NCBI GenBank assembly: GCA_022316685.1 | Contig: JAKJHU010000062.1 | Span: forward strand, 588,501-652,500 | Direction: 5' to 3' | DNA from: Progne subis subis | Taxonomy: Eukaryota > Chordata > Aves > Passeriformes > Hirundinidae | Length of the DNA stretch: 64,000 bases | Part shown: piece by piece, positions 52,036 to 63,443 of the stretch | How positions within the stretch are numbered: position 1 is the first letter of the stretch | Layout: the number at the start of each line of letters is the position of its first letter | The notes under the pieces: generated by a model | What the model saw: the letters and a program-made list of their open reading frames with translations, nothing else | What the model was told of the DNA's origin: nothing | The model's database searches: none | Program-made: the position numbers and the translations under genes

Positions 52036-52511
52036 CATGGATAGCGGGACGCGCCAGGAGCCAGGAACGAAGCGCTCCCGGTTCCCCCGCCTCGCTCCAG
52101 GACAAATCCCGGCGGCAGCAGCGTCCCACAGCGGGACGCGGACATTCCCGGCCGGCGCTGGCGGGAGCAGGCCGGCTGAGGCGGAGGGCGCGGCGGCAGG
52201 GCTCCGCCGGTAGCCGGTGCTGCGGGCCCGCTCCCCGGCGCTGAGGGGGAGAGCGGGACACGGAGCGCACGGAGAGGGAGAACCGATGGCCTCGGGAAGA
52301 GCTGCAGGGCAGGAATGCCACGGCACGGCTCGGCCCAGGCAGGAAGGTGACAGGGAAAGGGTTCCAGCGCCGCTTACAAAAAGGAGTGGGAAAAGCGGCC
52401 GCACTGTGCAGCGAGGAGAGAGAATAAAGCAGAACGAACTGGCCTTATAACTTCCATGGGCAGGGAATAGGCTTCCTGGCTCCCGGGGGAAAGCTGTGGA
52501 ACCAAAGGGGA

Positions 52512-52740
52512 ATATCAAAGAGTGGCTTGGATTGGAAGGAACCTTTAAGATCATTTCATTCCAAACCCCTGCCATGGGCAGGGACACCTTCCACTATCCC
52601 AGGTTGCTCCAAGCCCCGTCCAACCTGGCCTTGGACACTGCCAGGGATCCAGGGGCAGCCACCACTGCTCTGGGCAGCCTGTGCCAGGGCATCACCGCCC
52701 TCACAGGGAAGAATTTCTTCTTAATACCAATCTAAACCTA
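52512..52740 (-). mobile_element. CR1 LINE 3' end, well preserved (antisense)
   Basis: It carries GGCTTGGATTGGAAGGAACC, CCTGCCATGGGCAGGGACAC, CCAACCTGGCCTTGGACACT and AAGAATTTCTTCTTAATACC in the exact order of the reverse-complemented CR1 3' consensus. It is one of the least diverged repeats in the window and lies at the outer edge of the AEBP2 CpG island. Confidence 0.92.
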
Positions 52741-53598
52741 TGGATGTATAAAAGGGGAAAAGTGAAATCTCAACAGGATGAGATTTTCAATCGCATAGAA
52801 GCCTTCAGAAGAGAGTTTGGAAATTAAGGTCATTTAATGATCACCTAAAATGGGATAAAGTTTACTATAAAGTAAACTGTAAAGTATAAAGTTTACAGTA
52901 AAACAGAAAGGTAGAATCTGAACGCAGAGATAAAATCAGGTAGTTTGACAAATCATTGGAGAGGTGAGAAGGGTAATTGAAAGCTATTCAATCAAAGTTA
53001 AATAAATCAAAGGTAATAAAATGCACGTGAAATTCAAATATCTTTCATCTGTCAGTCTTTAGCCAATGCGTACGGAGCTTGCCACATTTAAAACAAAAAT
53101 CATGAAGCCGTGGTAGCTAAGTTTAAAAACTAACTACAAAACACAGAACCACACCTCAGTCCAGAAAAGCTCTGTGCCTTCTGCACACGAGGAAGAACAT
53201 CAACTCAAGTTACAGCAGGCTTATCTGGCATGTCCGCAGAGATCCTGGATTCCAGGAGAAGTTAACTGCGTAGGATTAAAATCTGGAGAGGGAACTCCGA
53301 AGATCTGCGTTTGCATAGCTGGAGGTGGCTCCCAGCCCATCAACAGATGTAGTTGTGAGCAGCAAGAACAAGCTGTGGTGTAGCAGCACCGAAATAAGAG
53401 AGCCACAGCACCGAAACAGCAACGGGGGGTTGGGGATTCAACATTGGATTAATCTTTGAAAACAAACCAATAACATATTTAGCCTGCAGAGGAGCATAAG
53501 AAAATCTTGGACACCAACAACAATGAAAAAGTGATGAGAGTTCCTCAGATTTCTAAAAGCCAGCCTCAGCTAGAAAGTGGAAATGCTAAGAATGCTTA

Positions 53599-53620
53599 AA
53601 AAAAAAAAAAAAAAAAAAAA
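53599..53620. repeat. Poly-A run
   Basis: About 22 A residues; no recognised retrocopy adjoins it. Confidence 0.85.
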
Positions 53621-54146
53621 TCCAGAGGGGGGAAAAAGACAAGAACAGCTGCAATGCTGTTTCTCATCAGTGCAAGATGTGTATTGCGGGTCTCCTAACT
53701 CCACCGAAACAGTCCCCAAAGCCTGAGTTTCTGTACCCTGTTCTGCCTTTCCTCCTGGTGTCTGCGTGCTGTGCTTTGCTCTCCGCTGAGGAAGGCGTGG
53801 GGCTCCCTGGTGGGTGCTGCAGTCACCGCTCGAATCAAACACCAAGTGTGACGTTTCAAAAACAACCCACCCTTTGATTCAGTCCAGAAACGGCAGTAGC
53901 TGAAATAATTCCTGTGTCTCTAGTGCCCGCTGATGCCCTTCTGCAGTTCTGTGCTGTAGCAAGGGACAGAATCAGAGAGGAATCGAATCGTGAGAAACCA
54001 AAAATACATGAAGGACTTCGGTAAAAGACACCTTTCACAAGGGATGAATGTGAGCTAAAGGGGAGAAAATTATCACAAAGAACTCTATGTACCCTAATGT
54101 AAATTGTCCTAATCGACTCCGCTGTGTGCTCAAGGCGATCAATGTC

Positions 54147-54170
54147 TTTTTTTGTTTGTTTGTTTGTTTC
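54147..54170. repeat. (TTTG)n microsatellite
   Basis: Five tandem TTTG-type units within a T-rich stretch. Confidence 0.85.
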
Positions 54171-55310
54171 CCCCAGGTTTCTCTGGGTTTCTTGAGGTGG
54201 TGATGTGTGCACGCAAAGGCTCCTTGTGTTCGGCACTGAAAGCGAGCGCGGTGATTCGACCTCCCACTTTCCACTCTCCTAAGCAGGGCGGTAGAGACGC
54301 CGGCTCATTAGGGAATTTGTGTATTCAAAGAGGGTCAGGGAAGGAAACCTCAGGACATTTCTACTGCCTGATGGAAATCACTTGGCATTTAAGCAAGCGC
54401 TCGGTACCAGCGGGGTCACTACTGCAGCATGCAGTCGTCAAAGGAAAGCTCTGTGATAATCTCTCTTGGTGTCCTGCTCTCAGGTTTTCAAACTCAAAAA
54501 ATTCTGAGTCCAGGCTCGGCCCTTGAGTGCTGTAATAAAGTCCTAATCAAGCGCAAGCAGCGATGATTATTGCTCGCTGAGCTTTCTCCGTACAAACCCA
54601 CTAGATTTCCTTTTCCTCCAAGGTTTTTTGACTTTTCAAACCTCTTGAAGGAGATCTGTCAGAGAACAGGTGATTCCACCACTTGCAAAAGCATCTAAAT
54701 GATTTACATTTGAATGCCGCGATAAAAGCTCAAAGGAGGAGGCTCCTGTTAGGAAATCCTTTGGAGAAAAAAAACACATCATTCACTTGGGCTTTGCGGG
54801 TCGGATGTTACTCTGTTGTTCACACAAAGAGTTTCTGATATGCTCAACCGAGCTTGGTATGATCGCCTTACAACGATGCTTTAAAGCTCAGATATTTGTG
54901 TTGAGGAGTCAACAATAAAAAAAAATAGATTTTTAAAAGCCGGTAGATAAACCAGGAGAAGCCTGTTCACAGGCAAAGATTCCAAGCAGGACTGTTAGTT
55001 CGAGAACAAACAACTTGTAGAGACAGCAGAGCAGGGAGAAGAAATGAAGAGTTAATTCTCTTACCTCAGGAACACCAGGGTGCAGGGCATTCACACTGAC
55101 AGCAGAACCAGTAACAAGCACACTCCAAATAAATAGTTTCTTCTTTTCTTGATTCACAGCAATTTTGCTGTTTTGTGAGGTTTTCCTGAAGGACACTTAG
55201 ATGAGATCACCAGAAGATACATGTAACTGGTTTCTTGAGGTCTTCCCCTAAATTTAATCAGCATTATGGTACTATGATATACAGTATACAAGCAAAACAC
55301 TTCAAAACAG

Positions 55311-55332
55311 AAAAAAAAAAAAAAAAAAAAAA
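55311..55332. repeat. Poly-A run
   Basis: Twenty-two consecutive A residues. Confidence 0.9.
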
Positions 55333-57938
55333 GGCCTAAAATGAAAAATTAAATAGGCCTGAGGTACAGGAAAGGTGACCTCCAGTCTTGCATTTGCTCG
55401 GATAGCAGGAGAGGTTCTGTAAAGCCAAGCATTCGGTCCCTGAGCTCCTTTCTCCAACACCTGCGTCCCCATGCATGCCTTAAGCAGTGCAGGAAATTCC
55501 TGCTGCCTGCACCTCATGACTCACCTTGCTCTGTATTCTGCCGACTCAGCAGCCTCTGGAAACTTCACCCATCCCTTCTCTGTGCCCCACCCTTCCCCAT
55601 CCCCATTCAAGGTCTGGAGGAAGAGGCTGCCATCTCTCACTTGCTTCGAGTGAGCAGCCGGGTTCTCACCCTTCCCTTCAGACTGGGCTGAAATTGCCTC
55701 ATGATGCAATTCTGACCCCACCCTCTCCTGCAGCACCCAGTTAATTCTCCCTTTAAACTCAGCTTCCATGCTCTTTTCTTTTTAAAGCTGCCTTTAATCT
55801 CTGTCCATACTGTCTGCTTAGAAACCATGACTGTAAGAAACTACAAGCCGTGCTTAGGCTGGGCCAGCCAGAAGAAGGCTGCAGGGAATGCATGTTGGGA
55901 AAGGTTTCCTCCTATCTCCTCTGGAGTGTTGAGCCCTCTCTGGGAACGTAACCGGCATTGAAAATCACTTTACAGCAAAATGAATTCTTGATACTGCTTG
56001 GGACCTTCTTCCCGCTCTGCCCTGCCCCTGCTTTGTGTCACGCTGATCCGCTGCCTCTTCCCTGGTGCCAGCACAGCTGTCCCTGAAATTCCTGCCATGA
56101 TCTAGACCAGGGAACTGCTTTTTAGTGGTAACTAAAGAGGGGGAAAAAAATAAATTGGCATTCTGTTCCTGTTAGGTCATGAAGCTTCAGAAAGCTCAGT
56201 CGAATGTAACACTCTGGGGAGGGGGAAAAGGGGAACAAAAAATGTTTAAAACTTGCAAAGGTGACACAAAGGACCAGGGGTCACTTCAGGAATGGAAAAC
56301 CCCATTCTGTCATTCTGGAGCTCATCCAAAAGCACATCCTAACGTTCATTCTATTTGCATTTGTGGTAAACTTCTGCCAGCCCTGTGGAGATGAGGGCAT
56401 CACTGCTTTAAGGCATCTATAAACACAAACAGTGAGAGGGAGGCCACGTTCCATAGATATTCTGATGCAATTGAAAGGAATCAAACACCTTACAAGTAGA
56501 TGAAACCTCTAAAATGCACACTAATTGACGCCCAGTTTGTTGTAAAATTATATTGAAGGAAAACAGGAAATGCCAAATAATAAAGCCTGACGATTTCTTG
56601 TAAGTGAAAGATAAAAAAGCTGTGAGTTCAAGGCATTAGGAGGCCTTGTAATCTGATTCATTGATGTGCTCTACAGATTGCTGCAAAACCTGAAATATAA
56701 GCACAGAATTTCAAGTAGGCACTATTCAGCTCTGATATCCTGTTATATCCTGTTAGTTATTAGATACCACTAAGAATGAACTCGGAATTTGCTTCAGAAA
56801 CAAAAGCTCCTTGCAGTACATTTGCACTGGTATATCTGAATATTAATCCTGCCACCCCATGTCTCTCAATTTTTGTGACTTCCGGGGACTTGCATGAATA
56901 TATGCTAAAAATGCATTGTGCTTTTCTTTGAAACTGGTGGGAAAGTTTTTCAAATGCCACATCGGGAAATTTAAATAACTATGCCAAATATCATATGAAC
57001 AGATGAAACAATAAGATATGCAGGACTGTATAAGCAAATAGACCATCTTTTCTCTGTCATCAGTATTGTCAATATTTTTATTTATGACTAGAAAACCTAC
57101 CTAAATTATCAGAAATACTTTCTTTTCCTTCCAAGGTATCCAAAACCTCCTTGTGTACATTTTCTTTTTGGCACAGTTTTCTCATTTTCAGTAAAGGCGG
57201 CCAAAATTCTTAAGCCTTGGAAGAATCAACATCCTTAAATGCTGTAATTTAGATTCATTTTAGCCAGAGATAATTAAAATATTTGCTTCCAGATCATAGA
57301 GTCTTTACACATTGTTAATTTGGGGGATTGTTTTTCTCAACATTCTTATGCAAAACAGGGCTGGGGTCCAGCTTTAAATGAAGGTGTGTGCCTGAGCACA
57401 GGTAGAGGGTTGTCACCAGTATGTCCTTTGATTTTCTGCAGGTCACTTACTGCAGAACCCCACAGTAAAAGCAGGGGAGGTCATCCCAACTGAGGGGGCA
57501 ATTCTGCCCAAGCACACGAGGCAATAAATCCCAGCTTTTCCCTAAAAATATAGACAAAAATATAAAAATATAGTCAGGAGCAGAGGCTTTTCTGTGCACA
57601 GGGAAATTCTTTTCAAAACCCATAAAAGTAATCAAGATCTCGCATGTTGCAAAACCGGTGTGTAACCATTACAACCAAACAGAAATGCATAATTAATTGA
57701 ATGCTAATTAAATACAAATCACAGCTTGGAAGGAGTACAAGTTTACAACAGCTTTTCTGTGTTCTAGGATTACTTTAAAACTCCCCTTCTTCAGCTTGTG
57801 GTAACTCCCCTTCTTCAATTTTTGGTGGTAAATAGAATTTGGGTTCGCCATGAAACAGTTTTAGATTTCTTTAAATTAATGTTTCATAAAATTTAAAGGA
57901 AAATCCCCTTGCAGAAATCGAGTTATAAAGTTTGTGCA

Positions 57939-57979
57939 TTTTTTTTTTTCTTTTCTTTTCTTTTCTTTTTTTCTTCTTG
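57939..57979. repeat. (TTTTC)n pyrimidine repeat
   Basis: A T run followed by TTTTC units and degenerate TTC, about 40 bp of pure pyrimidine. Confidence 0.85.
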
Positions 57980-58074
57980 AAAGAATCTCCTGTCCTTCCA
58001 TGATCAAGCTCTTGTGAACACCTGTCCTTCCAAATAAAGTTTTCAGCTTCCCAGAACAGGCTGTGGTGGGCTCA

Positions 58075-58493
58075 GCAAGGGGCCCTGAAGGTAATTAAGG
58101 GAGTGGAGCATGTCAGATGAGGAGAGGCTGGGAGAGCTGGAACTGTTCTGCCCCAAAAGGTGAAGGCTCAGGGGGATCTTACCAAGGTATAAATATCTGA
58201 GAGGGGAAGTAAAGAAGATGGAGCCAGTGGTATCTGGTAAGGGCAAGAGTCAATGGTCACGAACTGAGGTGCAGAAAATTAATCCTATTTAAATAGAAGA
58301 GGAAACTTATTCACTATCAAGCAAAACAAAAGATCACCCAGAGATGATGTGGCATCGCTGTTTGGGAAGTTATTCAAACCACATCTGGACATGGTCCTGA
58401 GCAGCCTGTTCCAGCTGTTGCTGCTTGGAGAAGGGGCTTGGACTCCATGATATCCTGAGGTGCCTTCCAACCTTAACTTTTCTGTGATTCTGT
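58075..58493 (+). mobile_element. CR1 LINE 3' part (sense)
   Basis: The plus strand carries, in order, CR1 blocks such as GGAGTGGAGCATGTCAGATG, GAGAGGCTGGGAGAGCTGGA, GATGGAGCCAGTGG, GCAGCCTGTTCCAG and the terminal CCTTCCAACCTTAACTTTTC then TGTGATTCTG. It is the only copy in the window in this orientation. No intact coding region remains. Confidence 0.88.
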
Positions 58494-59492
58494 AAAATTG
58501 AGATCTTATTCCTGTGTTACACAGAGACACAGGCTTTGCAGATTTAGCTAATCAGTAAGAATTTTTCTGAGTTCCCAAATATCGCCAAATACCCTGGCTT
58601 TGCCCCAGCCTGATGTGGGGGTGAAAATGATATTCACACCACTCCTACCTTGCAGCACGCTCCGTAAAGATGGGAAGGGAGTCCTGGTTGGGGGCCACAA
58701 CAGCTGAGTTGCATGGCTGGGACCAGCCTCTGAGTCCCTGCAGGCAGGTTTGGATGCAGCCTCAAAGACTGATGGCTCCATTCAGGATTCCCACCACAGC
58801 ACAGATGACAAATTTAGGGTCCTGCTACATCCCGGGAGATTAAAAACGACAAGGAAGTGAGATGATGTGTTTTCCACGATTGCCAGATCTTGGCAGGCTG
58901 GAGACTAAAAGGAGAGAGGTTATCCTTAAGAGAGGCATTTATCACACACTCTGGCCAGCCTTGGGCAGGATAGAGTCATGGAGAAGGTGTCAAGGTCCAG
59001 ATTTCCCAAAACCCCAGCAGCTGGACAGTTCACCTTCTCTCCCCACTGCTCTGCTTATGTTACAAGAAAAGTCCAGGTCATGGGAAGTTTATCAGACAGC
59101 TAGAGATGTACAGAATTAGTTTATTAAAATAGAATTTATTATTTGGTAGGCTCGAGCACAAGCAAACACACGAATTTCAGTAAAGTTCCAAATTGCATCC
59201 AAAGACATGAATTGCCATTATAGGGCATTCACTGAACAGAGAAGTCGTACTCAAATTAATCAAAACTAATTTAACAATTACAAAACCAGCAGGATGACTT
59301 CATTGTCATCTGCCTCTAATGACAAATGTTTATTACAGATAGTGCATTTGTCTTCTGAGCTATTAAAACACCGTTTGCTATTCATAACTCCTCAAACCTT
59401 TCCTGTAAGATGAAGGATCCATCATGTTCATGGAAAATAAGCCAAGCTTGTAGAAGTACAGCACCCCTCCCTATTCTCAATCAATCAAATCT

Positions 59493-59514
59493 GAGAGAGA
59501 GAGAGAGAGGGAGA
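59493..59514. repeat. (GA)n microsatellite
   Basis: About 22 bp of GA dinucleotides with one GGGA interruption. Confidence 0.85.
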
Positions 59515-59820
59515 CCGATGAGAACAACCTACTTTTCTGTGCGTGGCATTCACTGAATGTGAAAAGGGGTTTCAGCAGGACCGAGAAAGTAGCTGTTGTC
59601 ATGACAGCACCGGGAAGCCCAGGGACTGAAAAGATCTTCATCAGCTCACTGCAGCAATTCTGTGCCAAAGGAGCTGTGCTGCCTGTCTGCATGCTGACAA
59701 CGGAGCCAGGGGAATGCCTGCTTGTCAAACCTCCGTGGTTTTACCCTGCAAACTTCCCCACTCCTGGCCTCTGAAGCTGGGATATGGTTGCAATCTGGCA
59801 AAAAATGGATCGCTCCTGCC

Positions 59821-59848
59821 CCCTCCCCGCCCCCCCCCCCCCCCGCCT
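59821..59848. repeat. Poly-C tract
   Basis: A run of 14 C residues within a C-rich segment of about 28 bp. Confidence 0.85.
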
Positions 59849-62715
59849 CTCCTTCCCCTTTAATACTCCTCAGACTTTCTGCTTCTCTCTCTCGTTTAAC
59901 AAGGGCAGCACCCAGCCTTCTTGCACTCCTTTTGCCACAAAAATGCCATGCTGAGGGCAGCAGCAGCCTGTAAAAAAACCCTAATCAAATACCAGCCCGT
60001 TCTGCAATCCAGCTCCATCGATGTAACGACTGCCACTCCTGATCCTCAGTGTTGCTCTGGTGTTTGCCTGGCAGCTCTGGGACAAGAGGCTGAGGATTTC
60101 CGTGGCAGGATCTGCTCCTTGGGCTCATACCCTTGACAAGGGTGGAATGTTAACCTGGGGTCAGCTCTGGCCACTCCAGCCCAAATCAAGGCATCGTCTT
60201 TCACACTGAGTTAGGCATCCTGCTGCCTGTGCTCTCTGGAATCCCCACAAGCACCAGTTCTGGGAGAACTACGAGACTGTTGCGTTCCCAGTGAAGTTTT
60301 CTTTTGCAGAAATGACTAAAAATGGTTGCTGCATAGGTGAGATCCTCAAAATTTAGGCAAGGAAAGAGGAAGTAAGGTCTTTTTGGTTGTGCACGTGTTG
60401 ATGGAGTTCTGGTGCTGTTTTTTTGCAGCAGTGGGAAATGAGAACATTTGGCAACTTGTGTTATGCCCTCACTGGTTATCACTCATGGAATGAAGACTGA
60501 GATTGAGTGCTTTACACCCAATCTTGCAACAGCCACCATTATTGCAAACTAAATGATCAGAGATGTGCCCTCAGAGGAGTTTTACAGGCTTTGTCTGAAA
60601 CTTTGGCGTCTCTGGTATTGATTGCAAAATTCACATTGACCTTAGTGGGGGCAGACTATCAAACTCAGCCTGAGAGCTGGGGAGCTAAGGAGTTTTGAGG
60701 AACTCACAGCAAATCCTGATGTCTTGATATTACTGATGGCTGCTAGGAGGTGGGGACTCAGCCCCTACTGCACAGGAGAGCCTAAGTTGCACTGTATTCT
60801 GAATTTCACCCTCCATCAGAGAGAATTTCAATAGCTCAGAGCTCCACTCTCTCAGGAAGCCTGGAATACGTGGCAGAACTGGAAGATGGAGATCCTAAAT
60901 TAGCTCAATGCCCCTGTGGATGCACTGCATGTCCTCCAAGAGGCAAAGCAGCCATTCCCCTCTCCTGAATTCTATTCCCAGCTTAGTTGCTCCAGGATTC
61001 TCCAAACAGCTGACTGCATAGGGGTGGGCAGAGCGTTTTAGCATGCTGTTATGCAGAAATTTATGCATGGTTAGGATATGCTCACGAGAGTCTCTTTCCC
61101 AGGCCTGCTCTGAGGTGCAGTTGTTTATCTTTGAAGCCTTCCAGTGAAAGCTGCTGTTAAACCCACACACGGAGCGTCCTCAATAGGGATGGGCCTGACT
61201 TTTAATGACATAATGCTTCTGCGTCTAGTCAGTCTTTTAAAACTGGCTGTTTTGGTTTTTTTTTTTTTCCAGTCAAGTTAAACATTATGTCCTTGATGAT
61301 TTTTGCCGAGTGACACACGCAAACTGTACTCACGAAACAAATACTATCCAATATTTTTTTCCAGGCAGATCAGTGCCCCAAAACAACCTCATATAATACC
61401 GAAGTTACAGTAGGAAAAGGGGCACTCCATATTCTTGGCAAGCTGTTGTAATAGAGGCATGCTCTCAGCAGCACTTTGTCTTTATATTGCATTTAACTCG
61501 ATAATTTATTAGAACCATCAATTTTGCAGTTGAATTGCTGTCCAGGTTCGGCAATGCTAAGCATTTGTTTAATCTCAAATCTTCTCATGAAAAGTGGATT
61601 CGGCTCTTTAAAGCCTGGAAAATATAGGAAACTTTTTAGAGCAAGGTGAAAAAGAGCTGATTTTAAATGTGGCGAATCTTACAGTCCATGCCCACGTGTC
61701 TTCACATAAAACTGGGGTCTCAAATTGAGGAAGCTGTTTGATTTAGGTTGTGCTAGTGCATAAGAGGTACAACAAAGAGGGATATGTTATAGAATTCTAA
61801 CTGAGGCACTGAAAGCATGAAGATATCAGCTCTGTAGAGAGCAATGACCTACTTCTGCCTTGTTTCTTCCAAGGAAAATCCTTTGGCACCACTTCAGGCC
61901 ATGTTTTTTTTCTCCCTGCTATCTCGAGGACCTGATCTTACACAAAAGTGCCTCAGACACGTTCACATCCCAGTTTCTCAAGCCCAAGTTTCATGTAGAG
62001 GGGAAGCAAAGCAGCCAATTTAAAATGGGACTTTACAGAAAAAAAAACAAACAACAAAACCCACAACAAATCCAAACATTCTCCTCACCATCCTCAATAA
62101 AACATAAATAAAGTGCTGGGCCAGTGTCCATGAACCACTTGTATTTCAGGTTTTTTATAACAGTACGCAGTTTGGAGGCCTTTTGCACATTAATGCAGTC
62201 AGATTTGGGGATTTTCTCATATCGCAGTGAGTGATCTCAGTCCACCACCTGCACTGCACTGTGGTAACTCCTTCTGGCACATTGCATGCGTGTTCATTTC
62301 CATTACACGCAGCATATTCCCATCAGCTCACCTTGTTTCTACAGTAAAACCTCAACAACTCGGTTCACATCATGCTTAACAAACTATGACAAAATAAATG
62401 CTGGTTTAAAAGCCATGTAAATATCGAAACACGAAGCGGTTAAAAGTTACTCCCCCCTCCCTTATCTAATTATACTATTAAAAAGCAACATGCAGAATTT
62501 CGTCTGGGATGTAGGAACCACAAGAGATCAGATTCTCACGCAGATCCTCTCCTGTATCGTAACATTTGCGGTGTGAGCGTGTTTAACTTTAAATCGTGCA
62601 ACCTGTCCACCTGAAACCAAAAGGCTCTTCCCATCTGGGCTCACATTTGCTGCATCCACACAAATTCTGTTGCCCTGGTTTTGGGAAAATGCAGGTTAGG
62701 CCAGGAACACATTTT

Positions 62716-62721
62716 CTCTGT
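62716..62721. repeat. Target site duplication, left copy
   Basis: CTCTGT directly abutting the LTR terminus at 62722; identical to 63438-63443. Confidence 0.85.
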
Positions 62722-62900
62722 TGTATCTGGTTTTTTCCCCACTCCGGGCGGGAGAGGACCTCTGGCTAGCTCGGTCAACACAGATACAGATGTTTCCAGT
62801 TCGTTTCGGCTTCGGCTTAGCAGTTGGACCCCGTATGTTGAGACAGTCAACAGCAGCAGAAGAGAAAAGGCTGGCTCTCAGCTTAGCAGGTTAAAAGATG

Positions 62901-62906
62901 TTTATT
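62901..62906 (-). other. LTR poly(A) signal
   Basis: AATAAA on the LTR sense strand, downstream of the TATA box by about 185 nt, as expected near the end of R. Confidence 0.65.
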
Positions 62907-62920
62907 AGCTCCAGAGTTGA

Positions 62921-63070
62921 GAAGCAGAGAGCTCCGAGCTCAGAGGCGAGAGCTCAGAGGCTGGGAGCTGAGCAGCTGAGCGAGAGCTGCTCGGAGAGCT
63001 GCTGGGAGAGAGCTGCTCCGAGAGAGCTGCTGGGAGAGAGCTGCTGGGAGAGAGCTGCTGGGAGAGAGTT
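62921..63070. repeat. 14-bp tandem array inside the LTR
   Basis: Perfect or one-to-two-mismatch units GGGAGAGAGCTGCT lie at 63004-63017, 63018-63031 (starts CCG), 63032-63045 and 63046-63059, with a partial unit after. Degenerate AGAGCT/GAGCTG-rich copies extend back to about 62921. The array occupies most of the inferred R region. Confidence 0.85.
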
Positions 63071-63088
63071 TCAATCTCCCTCCTCTAC

Positions 63089-63097
63089 CTTATAAGC
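63089..63097 (-). promoter_or_regulatory. LTR TATA box
   Basis: CTTATAAGG on the LTR sense strand, about 340 nt from its 5' end, with CCCCTCCCCC-type sequence just upstream. Transcription would start near 63065. Confidence 0.65.
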
Positions 63098-63437
63098 GGG
63101 GGAGGGGTTCCAGGGAGGATACAACAAGACAACAAATCAGGGGATTCAGGGGGTAACAAGGTGTGCCCACCCCCAAGCCTCGGACCAACCACCTCCAGTG
63201 GAAAAGAATTCCCCCAGGCTACCTATCTACCCGAAGCCCTCTCCCTGAGGTTTCGCAATCTGGGAGGGACCCCTGGAGTGATAGACAGGCTGCCCCAGAG
63301 TGAGGGGTGGGATAATTGACACAAAACACCTTATTATACAGACGACACAAAAGGGATACAAAATTGGGGATACAGTGAAATGAACCATAACATAAACTTC
63401 TTACAAAAACCTAATAAAACAGTTCTGCACCGCCACA

Positions 63438-63443
63438 CTCTGT
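63438..63443. repeat. Target site duplication, right copy
   Basis: CTCTGT directly abutting the LTR terminus at 63437; identical to 62716-62721. Confidence 0.85.

Larger units (their letters stand above)
50550..52350 (-). promoter_or_regulatory. AEBP2: CpG-island promoter of AEBP2
   Basis: The base composition switches sharply from AT-rich to very GC- and CpG-rich over about 1.8 kb, covering exon 1 and some 700 bp upstream. No TATA box was seen at a sensible distance from the start codon. GC boxes lie at 51814-51823 and 51889-51898, along with alternating GCGTGCGC-type sequence near 51690-51760 that resembles NRF1 half sites. This is the usual make-up of a broad, TATA-less housekeeping or developmental promoter. 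The transcription start is inferred to lie somewhere between about 51650 and 52000. Confidence 0.85.
52741..58074. other. Intergenic upstream of AEBP2, simple repeats only
   Basis: 5.3 kb without a supported gene. It contains an A run at about 53599-53620, a (TTTG)n repeat at 54147-54170, an A run at 55311-55332 and a C/T-rich tract at 57939-57979. ORFs here have no recognisable domains. Confidence 0.6.
58494..62715. other. Intergenic, simple repeats only
   Basis: 4.2 kb with a (GA)n repeat at 59493-59514 and a poly-C tract at 59821-59848. No gene or interspersed repeat recognised. Confidence 0.55.
62722..63437 (-). mobile_element. Solo LTR of an endogenous retrovirus, 6-bp target duplication
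   Basis: On the minus strand the element begins TGTGGCGGTGCAGAAC and ends CCAGATACA, giving the TG..CA ends of an LTR, 716 bp long. It is flanked by perfect direct repeats CTCTGT at 62716-62721 and 63438-63443. Inside, in the right order, are a TATA box (CTTATAAGG, 63097-63089), a G/C-rich upstream part, and AATAAA (62906-62901). This defines approximate U3 (63437 to 63065), R (to about 62885) and U5 (to 62722). A 6-bp duplication is typical of class II (ERVK/alpha/beta-retrovirus-like) elements. No internal region, primer site or viral ORF is present, so it is a solo LTR left by recombination. It has the same orientation as AEBP2. Confidence 0.88.

Noticed and set aside
51195..52244. Long plus-strand ORF (349 aa) over the CpG island
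   Set aside because: It is the antisense shadow of AEBP2 exon 1 and promoter; Ser/Arg/Pro-rich low complexity from GC-rich triplet repeats, with no known domain.
51436..52587. Minus-strand ORF of 383 aa in another frame of the same region
   Set aside because: It overlaps AEBP2 exon 1 out of frame and is Arg/Pro-rich low complexity; long ORFs arise readily in stop-poor GC-rich DNA.
62898..63095. 65-aa plus-strand ORF with repeated Ser-Cys-Trp-Glu-Arg-like pattern
   Set aside because: It is a translation of the 14-bp tandem array on the antisense strand of the LTR, not a gene.
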